This document shows positions 14,311 through 15,755 of a stretch of DNA of 15,755 nt, in pieces (the first letter of the stretch is position 1; every line of letters begins with the position of its first letter). The stretch lies in assembly GCA_025996865.1 (NCBI GenBank), contig BNTV01000109.1:1-15755 (forward strand), read 5' to 3'. The DNA comes from Bacteroidia bacterium (GTDB lineage: Bacteria > Bacteroidota > Bacteroidia > Bacteroidales > Azobacteroidaceae). The notes below the pieces were generated by a model. It was not told where the DNA came from. It saw nothing but the letters and a program-made list of their open reading frames with translations, and made no database searches. A program made the position numbers and the translations under genes.

Positions 14311-14318
14311 ATATTTTA
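14294..14318 (+). repeat. 25-bp direct repeat, copy B
   Basis: Identical to 12913-12937 over all 25 bases; the flanking bases differ on both sides. It lies between the methyltransferase end and the gene-end fragment, so copies A and B bracket the lipoprotein/antitoxin pair. Confidence 0.93.
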
Positions 14319-14344
14319 GGGTGTACGACAAAATTGATATGTTT

Positions 14345-15217
14345 TTACTTCCACCAAACAAAATTATCAGAAATGATAATCTCGGTTTTTTCCAAATGGT
14401 GCGTTGTTTTCATTGGAATTGTTCTATAAGGAAGATTATATGTCTCGGCCAGTTGTCGTATATCTGCCGTATTGTCGTATGTAAGCATAAACCGGCCTTT
14501 CAATCGGGCTGTTAAATCAAACAAACGTTCGTGGTCTATCTCTGAATGGGTATAAAGTCGTTTACCGGCAACGGTATAAGGTGGGTCAATGAAAAAATAA
14601 GCATTTTCGTTATTCAGGTTTTGCTCCATAATTTCAAAAGCGTCACCTTTGATAAAATTCATTTTTTCTTTCACTAGACTAATAGCAACAATTCTATCAT
14701 ACAATGTTTTAGGATACCATCTGGATGAAATTCCTCTCCCGTTTTCTCCATTTTTAATCATACCTGAACCTTTTGCAAGTATGCCTCCATGAAAAATCCG
14801 GTTTCTGAGAATGGTACAGAATGCAATGTCGTGTAACTGTTTGTCCGGTTTATTCAATTCATCTTTCACATTGTCGATTGTCAAATTGTAAGAAATTATT
14901 TTATCGGCAAGCCATTGGTTTTTTCCATTCAACATAACTTCCCAAACGGCAGCTATTTCTTCGTCTTTTTCAATCATTGTAATATGATTAGCCAATTTTT
15001 CAAATGCTGCGGTAAGGCTTACAATACCTCCCCCTACGAAAGGTTCAATTAATTCCGCAATTGGTTTGTTTTCTTGTTTGAGCCATTGCCGGACAGTAGG
15101 AATAAGCCATGTTTTTCCTCCCGGATAACGGAACGGACTCCGTTGTGGAACGGAAGCTACGTTGGTAATTGTAGTTTCAACGCATTCCTCGCCAAATAGA
15201 TTCATTTGATAACTCAT
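14345..15217 (-). CDS. D12-class (Dam-like) adenine-N6 DNA methyltransferase
   Basis: A 290-residue methyltransferase that transfers a methyl group from S-adenosylmethionine to adenine N6. Landmarks of the D12/alpha class in order: FRYPGGK at 29-35 (AdoMet-binding region), EPFVGGG at 58-64, and the catalytic FIDPPYT with DPPY at 211-214. The HGGILAKGSG and SRWYPKTLYDRI segments also fit the family. It overlaps the upstream nuclease gene by four bases (ATGA at 15214-15217), so the two form an operon and should act as modification and restriction partners. Recognition sequence cannot be read from the protein. Confidence 0.9.
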   Translation of the reverse strand: MSYQMNLFGEECVETTITNVASVPQRSPFRYPGGKTWLIPTVRQWLKQENKPIAELIEPFVGGGIVSLTAAFEKLANHITMIEKDEEIAAVWEVMLNGKNQWLADKIISYNLTIDNVKDELNKPDKQLHDIAFCTILRNRIFHGGILAKGSGMIKNGENGRGISSRWYPKTLYDRIVAISLVKEKMNFIKGDAFEIMEQNLNNENAYFFIDPPYTVAGKRLYTHSEIDHERLFDLTARLKGRFMLTYDNTADIRQLAETYNLPYRTIPMKTTHHLEKTEIIISDNFVWWK

Positions 15218-15755
15218 TCTATAACTACATTTTCAATATTGGAAACTCTCGAACGTTTGGCATCTAATCTCTTTTGCAATAATTGGGTAAAATCGCTTAT
15301 AGAGCCGGCTTCAAATTTAGCTATTTGCTCCAATGCGATGGTAAATTTTGTATAAACAATTCTTTTTAACTTTAAATCCAAGCGTTTTTCATTTTTTACA
15401 GGCTCTAAGTCATAGAGAAAAAATGCAAAATCAGCATCGGATTTATCAACCGTAGGTAGTGTGGGTAATGTGTCGTAAAAGGATGTTTGTAAAGCAACTG
15501 CTTGTTTCTTGTTCCATTGATTTAGAATTGAACCTTTAGCTATTATTTGAGGAATTAATCTTTTCTGTGATGATGAAAGATAATCGGGCTTCGGATATTT
15601 GAATGCCTGATTCCAATTGAAATTGGATGTAGAGTTTTCCAAATAAGAGATAAATGGGCCGGTCAAATTTCCGGAAATATAAACAGCCTGAACTTCAAGG
15701 GAACCAAAATCAAGTACCCTCCCTTTCTCATCGTAAGATACCAATACATAGTCAA
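15214..15755 (-). CDS. NotI-like restriction endonuclease, C-terminal part
   Basis: The frame is open to the window edge; what is visible is about the last 180 residues. It starts ...DYVLVSYDEKGRVLDFGSLE, then VQAVYISGNLTGPF. An acidic residue followed about 20 positions later by E-x-Q fits the PD-(D/E)xK-type catalytic core as I recall it in NotI, where Gln replaces the usual Lys. The rest (FAFFLYDL; KRLDLKLKRIVYTKFTIALE) is consistent with the family. The N-terminal part, where NotI carries its iron-cysteine site, is outside the window. The stop overlaps the methyltransferase start, supporting a type II restriction-modification pair. The apparent Met at 15744 would be a TTG inside the gene, so the CDS is treated as partial. 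Confidence 0.72.
   Translation of the reverse strand, partial: DYVLVSYDEKGRVLDFGSLEVQAVYISGNLTGPFISYLENSTSNFNWNQAFKYPKPDYLSSSQKRLIPQIIAKGSILNQWNKKQAVALQTSFYDTLPTLPTVDKSDADFAFFLYDLEPVKNEKRLDLKLKRIVYTKFTIALEQIAKFEAGSISDFTQLLQKRLDAKRSRVSNIENVVIE

Overview
The window reads as chromosomal DNA of a member of the Bacteroidetes, most likely the order Bacteroidales. Four things support this: several upstream regions carry the Bacteroidetes -7 promoter box TAnnTTTG; a serine palmitoyltransferase closely resembles the Bacteroides sphingolipid enzyme; there is a very long TamB-like protein and a BF3164-like propeller lipoprotein; and a broken surface protein still ends in a type IX secretion (T9SS) sorting domain. 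Intergenic DNA is AT-rich. The broken surface gene and the stretch near 230-360 are visibly more GC-rich.

Layout. Positions 1-386 hold no ordinary gene, but contain a 3'-terminal tmRNA/tRNA-like fragment (minus strand) and a small Cys-rich open frame. An exported Gfo/Idh/MocA oxidoreductase follows (387-1490, minus), then a region with two small unknown frames (1596-1901), then dnaX (2027-3538, plus). Next comes a VapBC-like toxin-antitoxin pair (3658-4334, plus), the serine palmitoyltransferase (4459-5658, minus) and a nucleotidyltransferase/GHMP-kinase fusion (5846-6982, minus). A decayed MBG/T9SS surface protein (7164-7971, plus) is followed by a strong hairpin and a small membrane protein (7998-8369, minus). 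The 4.3-kb tamB-like gene (8582-12877) comes next, then a lipoprotein (12944-13921) overlapping an orphan antitoxin-like gene (13911-14141). The window ends in a restriction-modification pair: a D12-class adenine methyltransferase and the C-terminal part of a NotI-like endonuclease, all on the minus strand.

The most striking structure is at the dnaX/serine palmitoyltransferase junction. These convergent genes originally overlapped tail to tail. A toxin-antitoxin cassette now sits between two direct copies of that junction: 137 bp, one mismatch, 929 bp apart. Both host genes keep an intact 3' end, while the second dnaX tail and the first palmitoyltransferase tail are headless relics. A second cassette (orphan antitoxin plus lipoprotein, 12938-14293) is bracketed by perfect 25-bp direct repeats and lies beside a gene-end fragment. 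The two antitoxins share a VE-[IL/VI]-LPI motif. Together with the tmRNA-like fragment and the restriction-modification pair, this suggests several small-cassette insertions in an otherwise housekeeping region.

All identifications come from reading motifs. No database search was run.
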